From NCBI GenBank assembly GCA_020161845.1, contig JAIUNK010000002.1, positions 124,001-188,000 of the forward strand: a stretch of 64,000 bases of DNA, given 5' to 3'. A program made the position numbers and the translations under genes. Below the pieces are notes generated by a model. That model had not been told where the DNA came from and searched no databases. It saw nothing but the letters and a program-made list of their open reading frames with translations. The DNA comes from Actinomycetota bacterium. Its GTDB lineage: Bacteria > Actinomycetota > Actinomycetes > Actinomycetales > Dermatophilaceae. Of this stretch, positions 26,304-34,304 are shown piece by piece (the first letter of the stretch is position 1; the number at the start of each line of letters is the position of its first letter).

Positions 26304-26404
26304 TACGATGGCCGCGTGAGAACCCCCGTGCGCACCTGGTGGCCGTCGACGCGACGGCCCTGACTCACGCACGCACCCCCTGCGCCGTCGCCCGCGCGAC
26401 GGCG
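26304..26404 (+). promoter_or_regulatory. Tryptophan attenuator of trpS: promoter, leader and alternative hairpins
   Basis: A TACGAT -10 (26304-26309) ends 6 nt before the GTG of a 15-codon leader with two adjacent Trp codons (26337-26342). Four segments follow: 1 = GGCCGTCG (26341-26348); 2 = GCGACGGC (26351-26358; CGACGGCC at 26352-26359 pairs with segment 1); 3 = GCCGTCGC (26384-26391); 4 = GCGACGGC (26396-26403). 1:2, 2:3 and 3:4 are each perfect 8-bp pairs, the logic of the E. coli trp attenuator. The 3:4 hairpin has a 4-nt loop but no T-run. The trpS ribosome-binding site AAGGAG is at 26439-26444. Inference: Trp shortage stalls the ribosome, 2:3 forms and trpS is expressed. Confidence 0.75.
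26316..26363 (+). CDS. trpS leader peptide
   Basis: The short frame GTG...TGA encodes MRTPVRTWWPSTRRP. Two consecutive Trp codons in 15, when Trp is among the rarest residues in proteins, are the mark of an attenuation leader. The GTG lies at the predicted transcription start (7 nt after the end of the -10), so it would be translated as a leaderless message. The Trp codons run into hairpin segment 1. The peptide itself probably has no function. Confidence 0.7.
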   Translation: MRTPVRTWWPSTRRP

Positions 26405-26450
26405 GCACTGCGTCGGTCGCGGGCGGGCCACCCTCGACAAGGAGCACTCA

Positions 26451-27629
26451 GTGACCACCGCCCCACCCCCCGCGCCACCGGCCGAGCCCCCCGCCGAGCC
26501 TCAGGACGCCGGAGCACCCGATGCGACTCACGGCGCCGAGGACGCCTTGGCCGACTCGATCAGCGACGCGAGCCTGCGCCGCAGCCAGGCCCGGTCGGCG
26601 CAGATCGAGGCCCAGATCGCCATCGACCCCAGCGGGTTCCGGATGCTCACCGGCGACCGGCCCACCGGCAACCTGCACCTCGGGCACTACATCGGCACGT
26701 TGGCCAACCGGGTGCGGCTGCAGAACCTGGGCCTGGACACCTTCGTGGTGATCGCGGACTACCAGGTCATCACCGACCGGGACTCGGTCGGCGAGATGCG
26801 CGAGCGGGTCTATTCACTGCTCGCGGACTACCTGGCCATCGGCCTGGACCCGACCCGGACGACGATCTTCACGCACAGCGCGATCCCCGAGCTCAACCAG
26901 CTCATGCTGCCGTTCCTGGCCCTGGTGACCGACAGCGAACTGCGTCGCAACCCCACGGTCAAGGCCGAGCTGGAGGCGACCGGGAACCGCCCGATGTCCG
27001 GGCTGCTGCTCACCTACCCGGTGCATCAGGCGGCCGACATCTTGTTCTGCAAGGGCAACCTCGTCCCGGTGGGCAAGGACCAGCTGCCGCACCTGGAACA
27101 GGCCCGTGTGGTCGCCCGGCGCTTCGACGAGCGATTCGGACGCGCCGACAAGCGCCGGCCGGTGTTCCCGGCCCCGGAGGCGTTGCTCTCCTCGGGAGCA
27201 AACATCCTGGGCACCGACGGCACGAAGATGTCGAAGTCACGGGGCAACGTGATCGAGCTCGGGATGTCCGCCGACGAGACGACCAAGCGGCTCAAGCGGG
27301 CGGTCACCGACTCGGATCGACACATCACCTATGACCCGGTGAACCGACCCGAAGTGGCCAACCTCCTGCTCATGGCCGGCCTGCTCGCCGATCGCGACCC
27401 TGCGCAGCTGGCGGCCGAGATCGGCGACGGCGGCGGGGCCCGCCTCAAGGCCGTGGTCACCGAGGCCGTGAACGAGCACCTTGCCCCGATCCGGGCCCGG
27501 CGCGCCGAGCTGGTCGCCGATCCCGGGCACCTGCGCGACGTCCTGGCCGACGGCAACGCCCGCGCTCGCGAGGTCGCGGCGGCGACCTTGGACGAGGTGC
27601 GCACGGCGATGGCGATGAACTATGCCTGA
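26451..27629 (+). CDS. trpS: Tryptophanyl-tRNA synthetase
   Basis: TrpS charges tRNA-Trp. The 392-residue class I synthetase has the HIGH-type motif TGNLHLGHYIG (about 72-82) and KMSKS in GTKMSKSRGNVIEL (about 259-263). An N-terminal extension of about 50 residues, rich in Pro/Ala/Asp, precedes the catalytic domain. The start is a GTG with AAGGAG 6 nt upstream. It is preceded by a putative Trp attenuator and followed by a strong hairpin, so it is probably a single-gene unit controlled by Trp supply. Confidence 0.97.
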   Translation: MTTAPPPAPPAEPPAEPQDAGAPDATHGAEDALADSISDASLRRSQARSAQIEAQIAIDPSGFRMLTGDRPTGNLHLGHYIGTLANRVRLQNLGLDTFVVIADYQVITDRDSVGEMRERVYSLLADYLAIGLDPTRTTIFTHSAIPELNQLMLPFLALVTDSELRRNPTVKAELEATGNRPMSGLLLTYPVHQAADILFCKGNLVPVGKDQLPHLEQARVVARRFDERFGRADKRRPVFPAPEALLSSGANILGTDGTKMSKSRGNVIELGMSADETTKRLKRAVTDSDRHITYDPVNRPEVANLLLMAGLLADRDPAQLAAEIGDGGGARLKAVVTEAVNEHLAPIRARRAELVADPGHLRDVLADGNARAREVAAATLDEVRTAMAMNYA

Positions 27630-27636
27630 ACACCCC

Positions 27637-27666
27637 CGAGGCCGGCGTCACCCGACGTCGGCCTCG
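27637..27666 (+). terminator. Terminator hairpin after trpS
   Basis: A 13-bp stem with one mismatch (27637-27649 with 27654-27666) and a 4-nt loop begins 7 bp after the trpS stop. No T-run follows. Confidence 0.7.
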
Positions 27667-27719
27667 CGACTCGGCGCGCGGATCACCGGCCGGCTCGGCA
27701 CCCGGGAGACAATAGGCCC

Positions 27720-28061
27720 ATGACGGGGAGCGGGGCCCACGAGGCCGGCATGGAAGTGGGCGGTAGCGCCCTGCGTGATGCGGTGGTCGAGATGACCCAT
27801 GCTCAGGGCGAGGGGGCCGCCAGCCGGGCCGAGGGTGCCAGTGTCGTCGTCTCCCGACGTACGGACTTCCTGCGCGTCAGTCCACGCCCGGACGGCGGTC
27901 TCGACCTCACCTTCTCCTATCCGAGCGGCGCCCCGGTGCACCCGCGCCTGGAGCCGCAGCCAGACGGGACGCACCTGGTGCGGGTGTCCGCGAGCGATGT
28001 CGATGCCGACCTGCTCGCCCTGGAACCGCTGATCGAGGCCGCCTATGCCCAGAACGGCTGA
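27720..28061 (+). CDS. DUF5655-like hypothetical protein
   Basis: The 113-residue soluble protein has a C-terminal half (SRRTDFLRVSPRPDGGLDLT, then HLVRVSASDVDADLLALEPL) that resembles the small DUF5655-type domain, where a nucleic-acid or protein transport role has been guessed but not shown. The N-terminal 40 residues are variable. A GACAAT hexamer lies 6 nt before the ATG, so a leaderless start is possible. Its end overlaps the next gene by 17 bp, so they are probably coupled. Confidence 0.6.
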   Translation: MTGSGAHEAGMEVGGSALRDAVVEMTHAQGEGAASRAEGASVVVSRRTDFLRVSPRPDGGLDLTFSYPSGAPVHPRLEPQPDGTHLVRVSASDVDADLLALEPLIEAAYAQNG

Positions 28062-29322
28062 CGCCCACCACTGGTACGACGCCGCGTGGATCGAACGCAC
28101 CGGGACGTGGCGGCGCCGGGCCGGGGCGGCGTCCCGACGGTCGCTGCAGGCCAGGCTCAAGCGGTGGCGCAGCCGGGGCTTCTTCATCGCCCAGTGCGCG
28201 ATCACCGCGGGGGTCGCCTTCTTCATCGCCGGCGGGGTGTTGGGCCACGAGATCCCGATCTTCTCCGCGATCGCCGCGGTGATCGTGCTCGGTCAGTCGT
28301 TCGGTCAGCGCCTGCAACGGGTCGCCGAGGTCGTCGCCGGGGTCGCGGTGGGCGTGTTTGTCGGGGACCTGTTCGTGCACTACGCCGGCAACGGCTACTG
28401 GCAGCTGGCGGTCGTGGTGTTCGCGGCCATGTCCGTGGCGACGCTGCTCGATGCGAGCGTGGGGATGACCGGCATGGCGGGCACTCAGTCCGCCGTGGTG
28501 ACGATCCTCGTGCCGCCCCCCGGGCAGGCGTTCACCCGCTGGTCGGATGCGGTCATCGGCGGGCTGACCGCCCTGGTCGCCGCCACCATCACCCCGGTCT
28601 CGCCGGTGCGGCGGCCGCGGCAGTACGCGGCCGAGGTGATCGTCGAGATGTCGGCGATCCTGCGGGAGGTGGCGACGTCGTTGCGGGCTCGCGATGTCGT
28701 CGCGGTGGACGAGGCGATGGATCGGGCCCGGGCCTCGGAGGACATGCTGGAGGAGTTGCGCGATGTCGCGGACGACGGTCTGGCCGTCGTGCGGACCTCA
28801 CCGTTCCGGCGGCGCCATCTGCCCGCGGTGCAGGTCATCGCGGATCTCCTGGTGCCGCTCGACCGGGCCATCCGCAACCTGCGGGTGTTGGCCCGGCGGG
28901 CCAGCATCGCGCTGCATACCGGCGAACCCGTGCCGGGCGCCTACATCGCCATGATCGAGGAGCTCGCCGACGCCACCGATCAGATGGCCGGCACGCTGGC
29001 CGTGCGCGAGGTGCCGCTGAGTTCGCGGCGGGCTCTGGTGGAACTGGCCGAGCGGACCACCTATGTCGACGAACGTCCCGCGCTGTCCTCGGAGGTGATC
29101 CGGGCCCAGATCCGCTCGATCGTGGTGGATCTGTTGATGGTGACGGGATTGAGCTACGACGCGGCGGCCGACTACATCCCGGAGTCGTTCGAGCTGGTGG
29201 ACGGCACGGAGTACGAGGTCGACCTGCCCACCGATGCGGACGAACGGGACGACCTGGGCGAGGTCGGGGACGGGATCGGGGCCGGGCCGCACGGCCGCGG
29301 CACGCGTCAGCCCGGACCCTGA
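28045..29322 (+). CDS. FUSC/ArAE-like membrane protein (aromatic acid exporter family)
   Basis: The 425-residue protein has an N-terminal block of about six transmembrane helices (ITAGVAFFIAGGVLGHEIPIF, AEVVAGVAVGVFVGDLF, AVIGGLTALVAATITPVSP). A long soluble helical domain (about 195-390) and an acidic tail follow. This is the plan of FUSC-like putative exporters (YgaE/ArAE groups). Substrate unknown. It overlaps the upstream gene by 17 bp and the convergent PH-domain gene by 16 bp. Confidence 0.85.
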   Translation: MPRTADAHHWYDAAWIERTGTWRRRAGAASRRSLQARLKRWRSRGFFIAQCAITAGVAFFIAGGVLGHEIPIFSAIAAVIVLGQSFGQRLQRVAEVVAGVAVGVFVGDLFVHYAGNGYWQLAVVVFAAMSVATLLDASVGMTGMAGTQSAVVTILVPPPGQAFTRWSDAVIGGLTALVAATITPVSPVRRPRQYAAEVIVEMSAILREVATSLRARDVVAVDEAMDRARASEDMLEELRDVADDGLAVVRTSPFRRRHLPAVQVIADLLVPLDRAIRNLRVLARRASIALHTGEPVPGAYIAMIEELADATDQMAGTLAVREVPLSSRRALVELAERTTYVDERPALSSEVIRAQIRSIVVDLLMVTGLSYDAAADYIPESFELVDGTEYEVDLPTDADERDDLGEVGDGIGAGPHGRGTRQPGP

Positions 29323-29837
29323 CTCGGGTCCCGCGGGTCGTCTGGGTCCCGCGGCTCCCGCGGCTCCGGCTCGGGCGCACTGGAGTGCACATGGACCAGC
29401 GCGGCGAGCCGTCCGGCGAGGGTCCGACCGTGCGCCCCGTCGGCCTTTTGGATGGCCATGACGGCCACGGTGTCGGCGTCGTACAGGTCAAGAGAGGCCC
29501 ACGGCGCGCCGCCACCGAACTGCATCCGCACGATCTCCGGCCAGGTCAGCCGTCGGGTGATGAGCAGATTGCGGACCACGATGCCGGTCGGCGACGGGAC
29601 CGCCTTGATGGTGGCGAATCGCCAGATGAACCAGGCGATGGCCGCGCCCAGGATGAAGATCAGCCCGCGATCCATCAGGCTCCAGTCGCCCTTTTGCCGG
29701 TCCCGGCCCGGCACCGTGACCGCGGCGTACGTGAACGCCAGGAACACCACCGTGGCCAGCGCGATCGCCACGACGCGGCCGCGCTGGGGGCGCATCACGG
29801 CGTACGGATCTGGTTCTGGCGACCGCGGCTGGTTCAC
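29307..29837 (-). CDS. Membrane protein with bacterial PH-like domain
   Basis: The protein has two transmembrane helices (about 24-42 and 57-78) followed by a bacterial PH-like domain (GIVVRNLLITRRLTWPEIVR, then ASLDLYDADTVAVMAIQ) and a charged Pro/Glu/Asp tail. I chose the GTG at 29837 (176 residues) because a TAGCGT -10 (29845-29850) ends 7 nt before it. A GTG at 29846 would add three residues but would lie inside that -10. The position next to hisG is common in actinobacteria. Confidence 0.82.
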   Translation of the reverse strand: MNQPRSPEPDPYAVMRPQRGRVVAIALATVVFLAFTYAAVTVPGRDRQKGDWSLMDRGLIFILGAAIAWFIWRFATIKAVPSPTGIVVRNLLITRRLTWPEIVRMQFGGGAPWASLDLYDADTVAVMAIQKADGAHGRTLAGRLAALVHVHSSAPEPEPREPRDPDDPRDPSQGPG

Positions 29838-29913
29838 CTGACCCACGCTAGTCCCGCGGCGGGTCCGGTGGCGCTGCGGCGGCAGCGCCGACCAGCCACG
29901 CCGCGGACCGGGC

Positions 29914-30759
29914 TCACAACCGGCAGGCGGCGATGTCGGTGATGAGGATGCCGCGGGCGCCGAGGGCGTACAGGGCGTCCATCACCCGGTTCATCCCCTT
30001 GCGCGGCACCATCGCGCGGACCGCGACATATCCCTTGTCGTGCAGCGGGCTCACCGTCGGCGACTCCAGCCCGGGGGTGATCTCGCAGGCCGCCTCGACG
30101 AGCTCGACCCGCACGTCGTAGTCGACCATCACGTAGGTCCGGGCCGTGATCACCCCCTGGAGACGCCGCTGCAGCACGGCCATTCCGGGGCTGTCGGCGG
30201 TGTCGGCGCGGGCGATGAGCACGGCCTCGCTGCGCAGGATGGGCTCGCCGAAGACGACGAGGCCCTGGTTGCGCAGGGTGGTGCCGGTCTCGACGACGTC
30301 GGCGATGATGTCGGCCACGCCGAGAGTGATCGAGGTCTCGACCGCCCCGTCGAGCCGGACCACGGTGGCGTCGACGGCGTGCTCGGCCAGATGCACCCGG
30401 ACCAGGCCGGGGTAGCTCGTGGCGATCCGCCGGCCGCCGAGATCGGTCACGCTCAGGGCCGAGCCCGGCATCCCCGCATAGCGGAACGTCGAGTGGGCAA
30501 AGCCCAGCGGCATGGTCTCGATCGCGCCGCTGCCGGAATCCAGCAGCAGGTCACGACCGGTGATGCCGCCATCCAGGGTGCCTTCCCCGACGTACACGGC
30601 GATATCCCGCGGGCGCAGGTAGAAGAACTCGACGTCGTTGTCGGGGTCGCCGACGACGAGTTCCTTGGAGTCCCGGCGGGTGCGGTAGCCGCACTCGCGC
30701 AGCATGGCCACGGCGGACTCGGAGAGGCTGCCCTTGTTCGGTACGGCGATGCGGAGCAT
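29914..30759 (-). CDS. hisG: ATP phosphoribosyltransferase (long form)
   Basis: HisG catalyses the first step of histidine synthesis, joining ATP and PRPP. The 281-residue protein is the long form with a C-terminal regulatory domain that senses histidine. Blocks are [34 protein letters not shown], a PRPP loop [19 protein letters not shown], and the C-terminal [20 protein letters not shown]. hisE lies 79 bp upstream on the same strand, so they form one unit. Confidence 0.97.
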   Translation of the reverse strand: MLRIAVPNKGSLSESAVAMLRECGYRTRRDSKELVVGDPDNDVEFFYLRPRDIAVYVGEGTLDGGITGRDLLLDSGSGAIETMPLGFAHSTFRYAGMPGSALSVTDLGGRRIATSYPGLVRVHLAEHAVDATVVRLDGAVETSITLGVADIIADVVETGTTLRNQGLVVFGEPILRSEAVLIARADTADSPGMAVLQRRLQGVITARTYVMVDYDVRVELVEAACEITPGLESPTVSPLHDKGYVAVRAMVPRKGMNRVMDALYALGARGILITDIAACRL

Positions 30760-30838
30760 GGGTGTCGTCTTTCGGGTGGCTGTGCGGGGTGGGCTCGGTC
30801 GGGGCGAGCGGTACGGCGTACGGCGGCTTCCCCGCCGC

Positions 30839-31102
30839 TCACAGATGCCGGTAGACGTCCTGCAGGGTCAATCCCTTGGCGATCATCATGACCTGGGCGT
30901 GGTAGAGGAGCTGGCTGATCTCGGCGGCGGCCTCGTCGGCGGACTGGAATTCCGCCGCCATCCACGCCTCGGCGGCCTCCTCGACGAGCTTTTTGCCGAT
31001 GAAGTGCACGCCCTTGTCGAGTTCCTCGACCGTGCCGGAGCCGGCGGGGCGCGTCCGGGCCTTCTCGGCCAGTTCGGCGTACAGATCCTCGAAGCTCTTC
31101 AC
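30839..31102 (-). CDS. hisE: Phosphoribosyl-ATP diphosphatase
   Basis: HisE hydrolyses PR-ATP to PR-AMP, the second step of histidine synthesis. The 87-residue MazG-like helical protein has [35 protein letters not shown] (metal-binding Glu residues) and [11 protein letters not shown]. The GTG at 31102 was chosen because family members begin with KSFEDLY and a TACCAT -10-like element (31111-31116) lies 8 nt upstream. Transcribed with hisG. Confidence 0.95.
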   Translation of the reverse strand: MKSFEDLYAELAEKARTRPAGSGTVEELDKGVHFIGKKLVEEAAEAWMAAEFQSADEAAAEISQLLYHAQVMMIAKGLTLQDVYRHL

Positions 31103-31216
31103 GTGCAGTGATGGTACCGGCCCCTGGTCGGCGCCCTGTCCGGCGCCCGGCATCCGGGCCGTGGCGTGATCATGCCGTCGGGGCGGCCGGGGTATCCGGT
31201 ACGGGTGTGTCCGACC

Positions 31217-31263
31217 CTCTGCGGGGAGACTTTGCCCCCGGTGCGCGGTAGCTCACCCTCCCC
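31217..31263. repeat. Direct repeat, copy 1 (47 bp)
   Basis: These 47 bases recur at 31883-31929 in the same orientation with one mismatch (31254). Weaker similarity extends about 10 bp to the left. Copy 1 lies just past the 3' end of the membrane-protein gene 31272-31730 and begins CTCTGCGGGGAGACTTTGC. Confidence 0.88.
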
Positions 31264-31271
31264 AGAGTCGG

Positions 31272-31730
31272 TCAGGTGATGGCGGCCTGCGGCTGCGGCC
31301 GGCCCCGACGACGTGCCCGACGACCCGACCAGAGGTAACCGGCGACCGAGATGGCCACGGCGCCGAGGAACGTCGCGATCATCGGGCGTGGGTCGCCGAC
31401 GGTGTGGCAGCCGGAGCCGTACGTCGTGGTCTCGCAGACCGTGCCCGGGCCGCCGCGCTGCCACCAGGCGAGATACAGCCACGGCAGGCCGGTGCCGGCC
31501 ACCAAGAACCAGGCGGACCGGTTCTCCAGCGCCCGCACGAAACTGCCGCCGACAACCATGACGAGGCCGGTCAGCGCGAACGCCGCGGCCACCAGCGGGC
31601 GCCGGGCTGCCAGGAAGGTCATCATCGGCATGCACCCGGCCACGGTCCAGTGGAGCAGCGCCCACCACGCCGGCCTCCGCAGCTCCCCTACCTCACGCTG
31701 GCGATCGGCGGGCTCCGCAACCTTCGTCAT
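31272..31730 (-). CDS. Predicted four-helix membrane protein of unknown function
   Basis: The 152-residue protein has four hydrophobic helices (LLHWTVAGCMPMMTFLA, AFALTGLVMVVGGSFV, AWFLVAGTGLPWLYLAWW, ATFLGAVAISVAGYLW). An outside loop contains two cysteines (TVCETTTYGSGCHTVG) that could pair. The tail is basic. I do not recognise the family. It sits between two 47-bp direct repeats, with a large palindrome upstream. Confidence 0.65.
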   Translation of the reverse strand: MTKVAEPADRQREVGELRRPAWWALLHWTVAGCMPMMTFLAARRPLVAAAFALTGLVMVVGGSFVRALENRSAWFLVAGTGLPWLYLAWWQRGGPGTVCETTTYGSGCHTVGDPRPMIATFLGAVAISVAGYLWSGRRARRRGRPQPQAAIT

Positions 31731-31777
31731 CTCGCCATCGTTTCAGGCCTTCCGTCGCCCCGCGAGGCTGGCGCCGT

Positions 31778-31854
31778 GTCCCCCGCGACGATCAATACTT
31801 CGGTTATCGACCGATTTCGGGCCGAAATCGTAGGTATTGATCGTCGCGGGGGAC
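31778..31854. repeat. 77-bp nested palindrome (REP/MITE-like)
   Basis: The outer arms are 21 bp and perfect (31778-31798 and 31834-31854; the left arm starts GTCCCCCGCGACGATCAA). Inside is a second perfect pair, CGATTTCGG (31812-31820) with CCGAAATCG (31822-31830). The element is richer in A/T than its surroundings and lies in the 322-bp gene-free stretch 31731-32052. It could be a repetitive extragenic palindrome, a small mobile element or a terminator. Confidence 0.8.
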
Positions 31855-31882
31855 GCGCCATCGGGCACGGTTGTGCCCAACT

Positions 31883-31929
31883 CTCTGCGGGGAGACTTTG
31901 CCCCCGGTGCGCGGTAGCTAACCCTCCCC
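31883..31929. repeat. Direct repeat, copy 2 (47 bp)
   Basis: This is the second copy of the 31217-31263 repeat (46 of 47 bases equal; A instead of C at 31920). The two copies enclose about 620 bp holding one membrane-protein gene and the 77-bp palindrome. No homology continues beyond the right end. Confidence 0.88.
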
Positions 31930-32052
31930 GGTGCCTAGGTCACGCGCCGTGCCGTTGTGCATGCCGCCGAGGGCCAGACCACCGATAGCCCACGCCAGCA
32001 GCCGCGACCGCGACCATCTCGGGCCGTCCCGAGTCCCCGCCCGGGTGGGTCG

Positions 32053-33666
32053 TCAGCCGCGGGCGAGCCGGCCAGGGTCGGGGGCCTGCTCGCAGGCTCC
32101 GGTGACCGCGTCACAGCGGATCAGGGCCGGGGAGTCGCCACCTGCGCCGATCTCCTCCAGCAGCACATGTCGGTCGTCCTCCCACATCGGGACACCCCTG
32201 CTCATCAGCGGGACGGCAGTCAGCGGCGCCCGCAGGTGGACGCTCCGGCCGTCGGCCAGGGCCACCACCTCGGCCTGCTCCCGCGTGTCGGCACCCTCCC
32301 CCGGTCGCGCGATCGCCCACGGCAGGGACATACGTCGCAGCCCTCGCGTACCGTCGAGGGAGATCGCCTCCGTCCGGATCCCCGGGCCCATGTGCGTGCC
32401 GTACGCGCCGCGATCGACGTCCCAGGCGACGGTCGTGCGGTCGGGCCCGCTCGACGTGGCGGTGACCACGTGACCGCTCCAGGTCAGCTCGTACCGGCCG
32501 GACACGGCGACGGTTCCCGCGACGCGACCGGTGTCGACCGCGCGGATCACCAGCTCGTCATAGAGGTCCTGCTGCGCGGCTGCGGCGCTGGCCGTGGTGT
32601 AGGCGACGTACCGAGCGTCCGTCGATACGCTGACCGCGGCCAGGTTGCCCCGCACGAGCAGTCGTGGGCTGCGGTCTGCGCCGATGACATAAATCTGCCG
32701 GTCGTCGTTCATGCTACCGCCCGTGAACATCCAGCCGTTGGCCATCAGCACCACCTGGTCGCCGGCGCGGCGCACGACGTAGGCCGGGCCGGCCTCTCGC
32801 GGCAGGTCGACGCGCCCGGCCTCATCGACATAGGCGTAGTTCGCCGCGTCCGCGATGCCCGCCCGTTCGACCCGGTACGGCGGGTGCACGGCCGCACCCA
32901 CCGGCAGGTCGGCGTAGCGCAACGTCCCGAACGGCGTCGGATCGCAGCGGTCATTGGTGTCCACGCAGCCGCGCTCCAACCAACCCCAGAAGATGGCCGG
33001 CTGCCCGTCGATGGCGAAGCGCACCGTGTCGACGTGCGCGGCTGCCGTGGTGGTCTCGGTCAGCTCGGCCAGGAGCGCTGCCGAACCACATGAGGTGCTG
33101 GCGTTGGGGATGGTCGAGCGCAGGTCGGCCAGGTCGACGTACGCCGTCCCGGCAGTGACCCGCACGTCCCGCAGCCCGCCCTCCGTGGCGGGCGAGAACC
33201 AGCCGGTGTACCCCTGCGCCCTTTCCTGCGCCGATGGACCCTTGAGCAGTTCGATCAGCGCGGCCCTGGTGACTCCGCTGGTCCTGGGCACGGTGCGCTG
33301 CACCGGATAGGTCTTCGAGCAGTCGGTGTCTCCGGTCTTGCTCAGGTACACGGTCGTCGTCATGGTGGGTCCGGTCGGCGTGGGATCGGGCGGGGGGATG
33401 TCGCCGTCCGGGGAGGTGTCCTGCGTCTGAGTCGCCGCGGGGAAGCGTTCGGGCGGGAAGGCGCCGAGCTGGTGGGTGCCGACCGCCACCGCAACCATCA
33501 GCACCAGGGCGGCGGCGAGGCCGGAGAGGGAGGCGGCGACGGTACGGCGCCGGCGGCGCAGCCCGCCCGCGATGGCCCGGTCGGCCAGCGCGCCGTCCGG
33601 GGCGTGGGTGGCCTCGGCCCGCGCACGCAGCGCCGCGGCGAGGTCGTCGGTGCTGGGCCTGGTCAT
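32053..33666 (-). CDS. GerMN and propeller-like membrane protein, partner of SigE-type sigma factor
   Basis: The 537-residue protein has a basic cytoplasmic N-terminus of about 45 residues, one transmembrane helix (LSGLAAALVLMVAVAVG), a Pro-rich linker, and a GerMN-type domain (ALIELLKGPSAQERAQGYTG, then DVRVTAGTAYVDLADLRS). Beta-propeller-like repeats follow to the C-terminus (MWEDDRHVLLEE). The ATG at 33666 overlaps the sigma gene stop (ATGA). Context suggests an anti-sigma or sensor role for the adjacent sigma factor, but no known anti-sigma domain is evident. Its C-terminal part resembles that of the protein at 34305-36089. Confidence 0.75.
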   Translation of the reverse strand: MTRPSTDDLAAALRARAEATHAPDGALADRAIAGGLRRRRRTVAASLSGLAAALVLMVAVAVGTHQLGAFPPERFPAATQTQDTSPDGDIPPPDPTPTGPTMTTTVYLSKTGDTDCSKTYPVQRTVPRTSGVTRAALIELLKGPSAQERAQGYTGWFSPATEGGLRDVRVTAGTAYVDLADLRSTIPNASTSCGSAALLAELTETTTAAAHVDTVRFAIDGQPAIFWGWLERGCVDTNDRCDPTPFGTLRYADLPVGAAVHPPYRVERAGIADAANYAYVDEAGRVDLPREAGPAYVVRRAGDQVVLMANGWMFTGGSMNDDRQIYVIGADRSPRLLVRGNLAAVSVSTDARYVAYTTASAAAAQQDLYDELVIRAVDTGRVAGTVAVSGRYELTWSGHVVTATSSGPDRTTVAWDVDRGAYGTHMGPGIRTEAISLDGTRGLRRMSLPWAIARPGEGADTREQAEVVALADGRSVHLRAPLTAVPLMSRGVPMWEDDRHVLLEEIGAGGDSPALIRCDAVTGACEQAPDPGRLARG

Positions 33667-34193
33667 CGGGTCACCTCCGGAGCCGGGATCGACGGGTTGA
33701 GCCGCAGCCGGGCCAGGCCGCGGGAGAGCTGGGACTTCACCGAGCCCACCGAGCAGCCGAGCGCGGCGGCGATGTCGGCCTCGGGCAAGTCCTCGTAGAA
33801 GCGCAGCACCAGCACCGCCCTGGTCCGGGGCGGCAGGGTCGCCAGCAGCCGCCAGATCTCGTCGCGCTCGACGTACGGCTGCGTGCTGTCCGGACCGACC
33901 CGCTCGGGCGGGTCGGCGACGGCGGTCTCGCGCCGCCCCGGCCGTCGCCACCAGGACGCATGGGTGCGGGCCATGGTGCGTCGGGCGTAGCCGAGCCGGG
34001 CCTCCGGCGCGGCGACCCGGTCCCAGGCCAGGTAGAGCTTCTCCAGGCTGGCTTGTAGCAGGTCGTCGGCGGCGGCGCCCTGCCCGGTCAGGACGTAGGC
34101 GTAGCGGCGCAGCGCGTGCCCGTGCGCGGTCACGAACGCGGTGAACGCCTCGTCCCGCTCGCTGGGTACGCCCGATCCCGGCACGCTCCTCAT
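33663..34193 (-). CDS. RNA polymerase sigma factor, SigE family (ECF)
   Basis: The 176-residue ECF sigma factor has region 2 (EAFTAFVTAHGHALRRYAYV, ADDLLQASLEKLYLAWDR), the ASWWRR end of region 2.4, and region 4 with helix-turn-helix LPEADIAAALGCSVGSVKSQ. The SigE (streptomycete-type) family matches best. Its stop overlaps the next gene's start, so the two are co-translated. Likely controls envelope-related genes, including this locus (inference). Confidence 0.93.
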   Translation of the reverse strand: MRSVPGSGVPSERDEAFTAFVTAHGHALRRYAYVLTGQGAAADDLLQASLEKLYLAWDRVAAPEARLGYARRTMARTHASWWRRPGRRETAVADPPERVGPDSTQPYVERDEIWRLLATLPPRTRAVLVLRFYEDLPEADIAAALGCSVGSVKSQLSRGLARLRLNPSIPAPEVTR

Positions 34194-34304
34194 GCTGCCC
34201 AGACGCCGGGCGAGGGGCGGAAGGTTGAGCGCGAAACGCCGGTACGTCGTGTCGCGTGCGTCACCCGAGCGGGGCTGCGCCGGCGCTTGACCCCGGCGCG
34301 GCGC

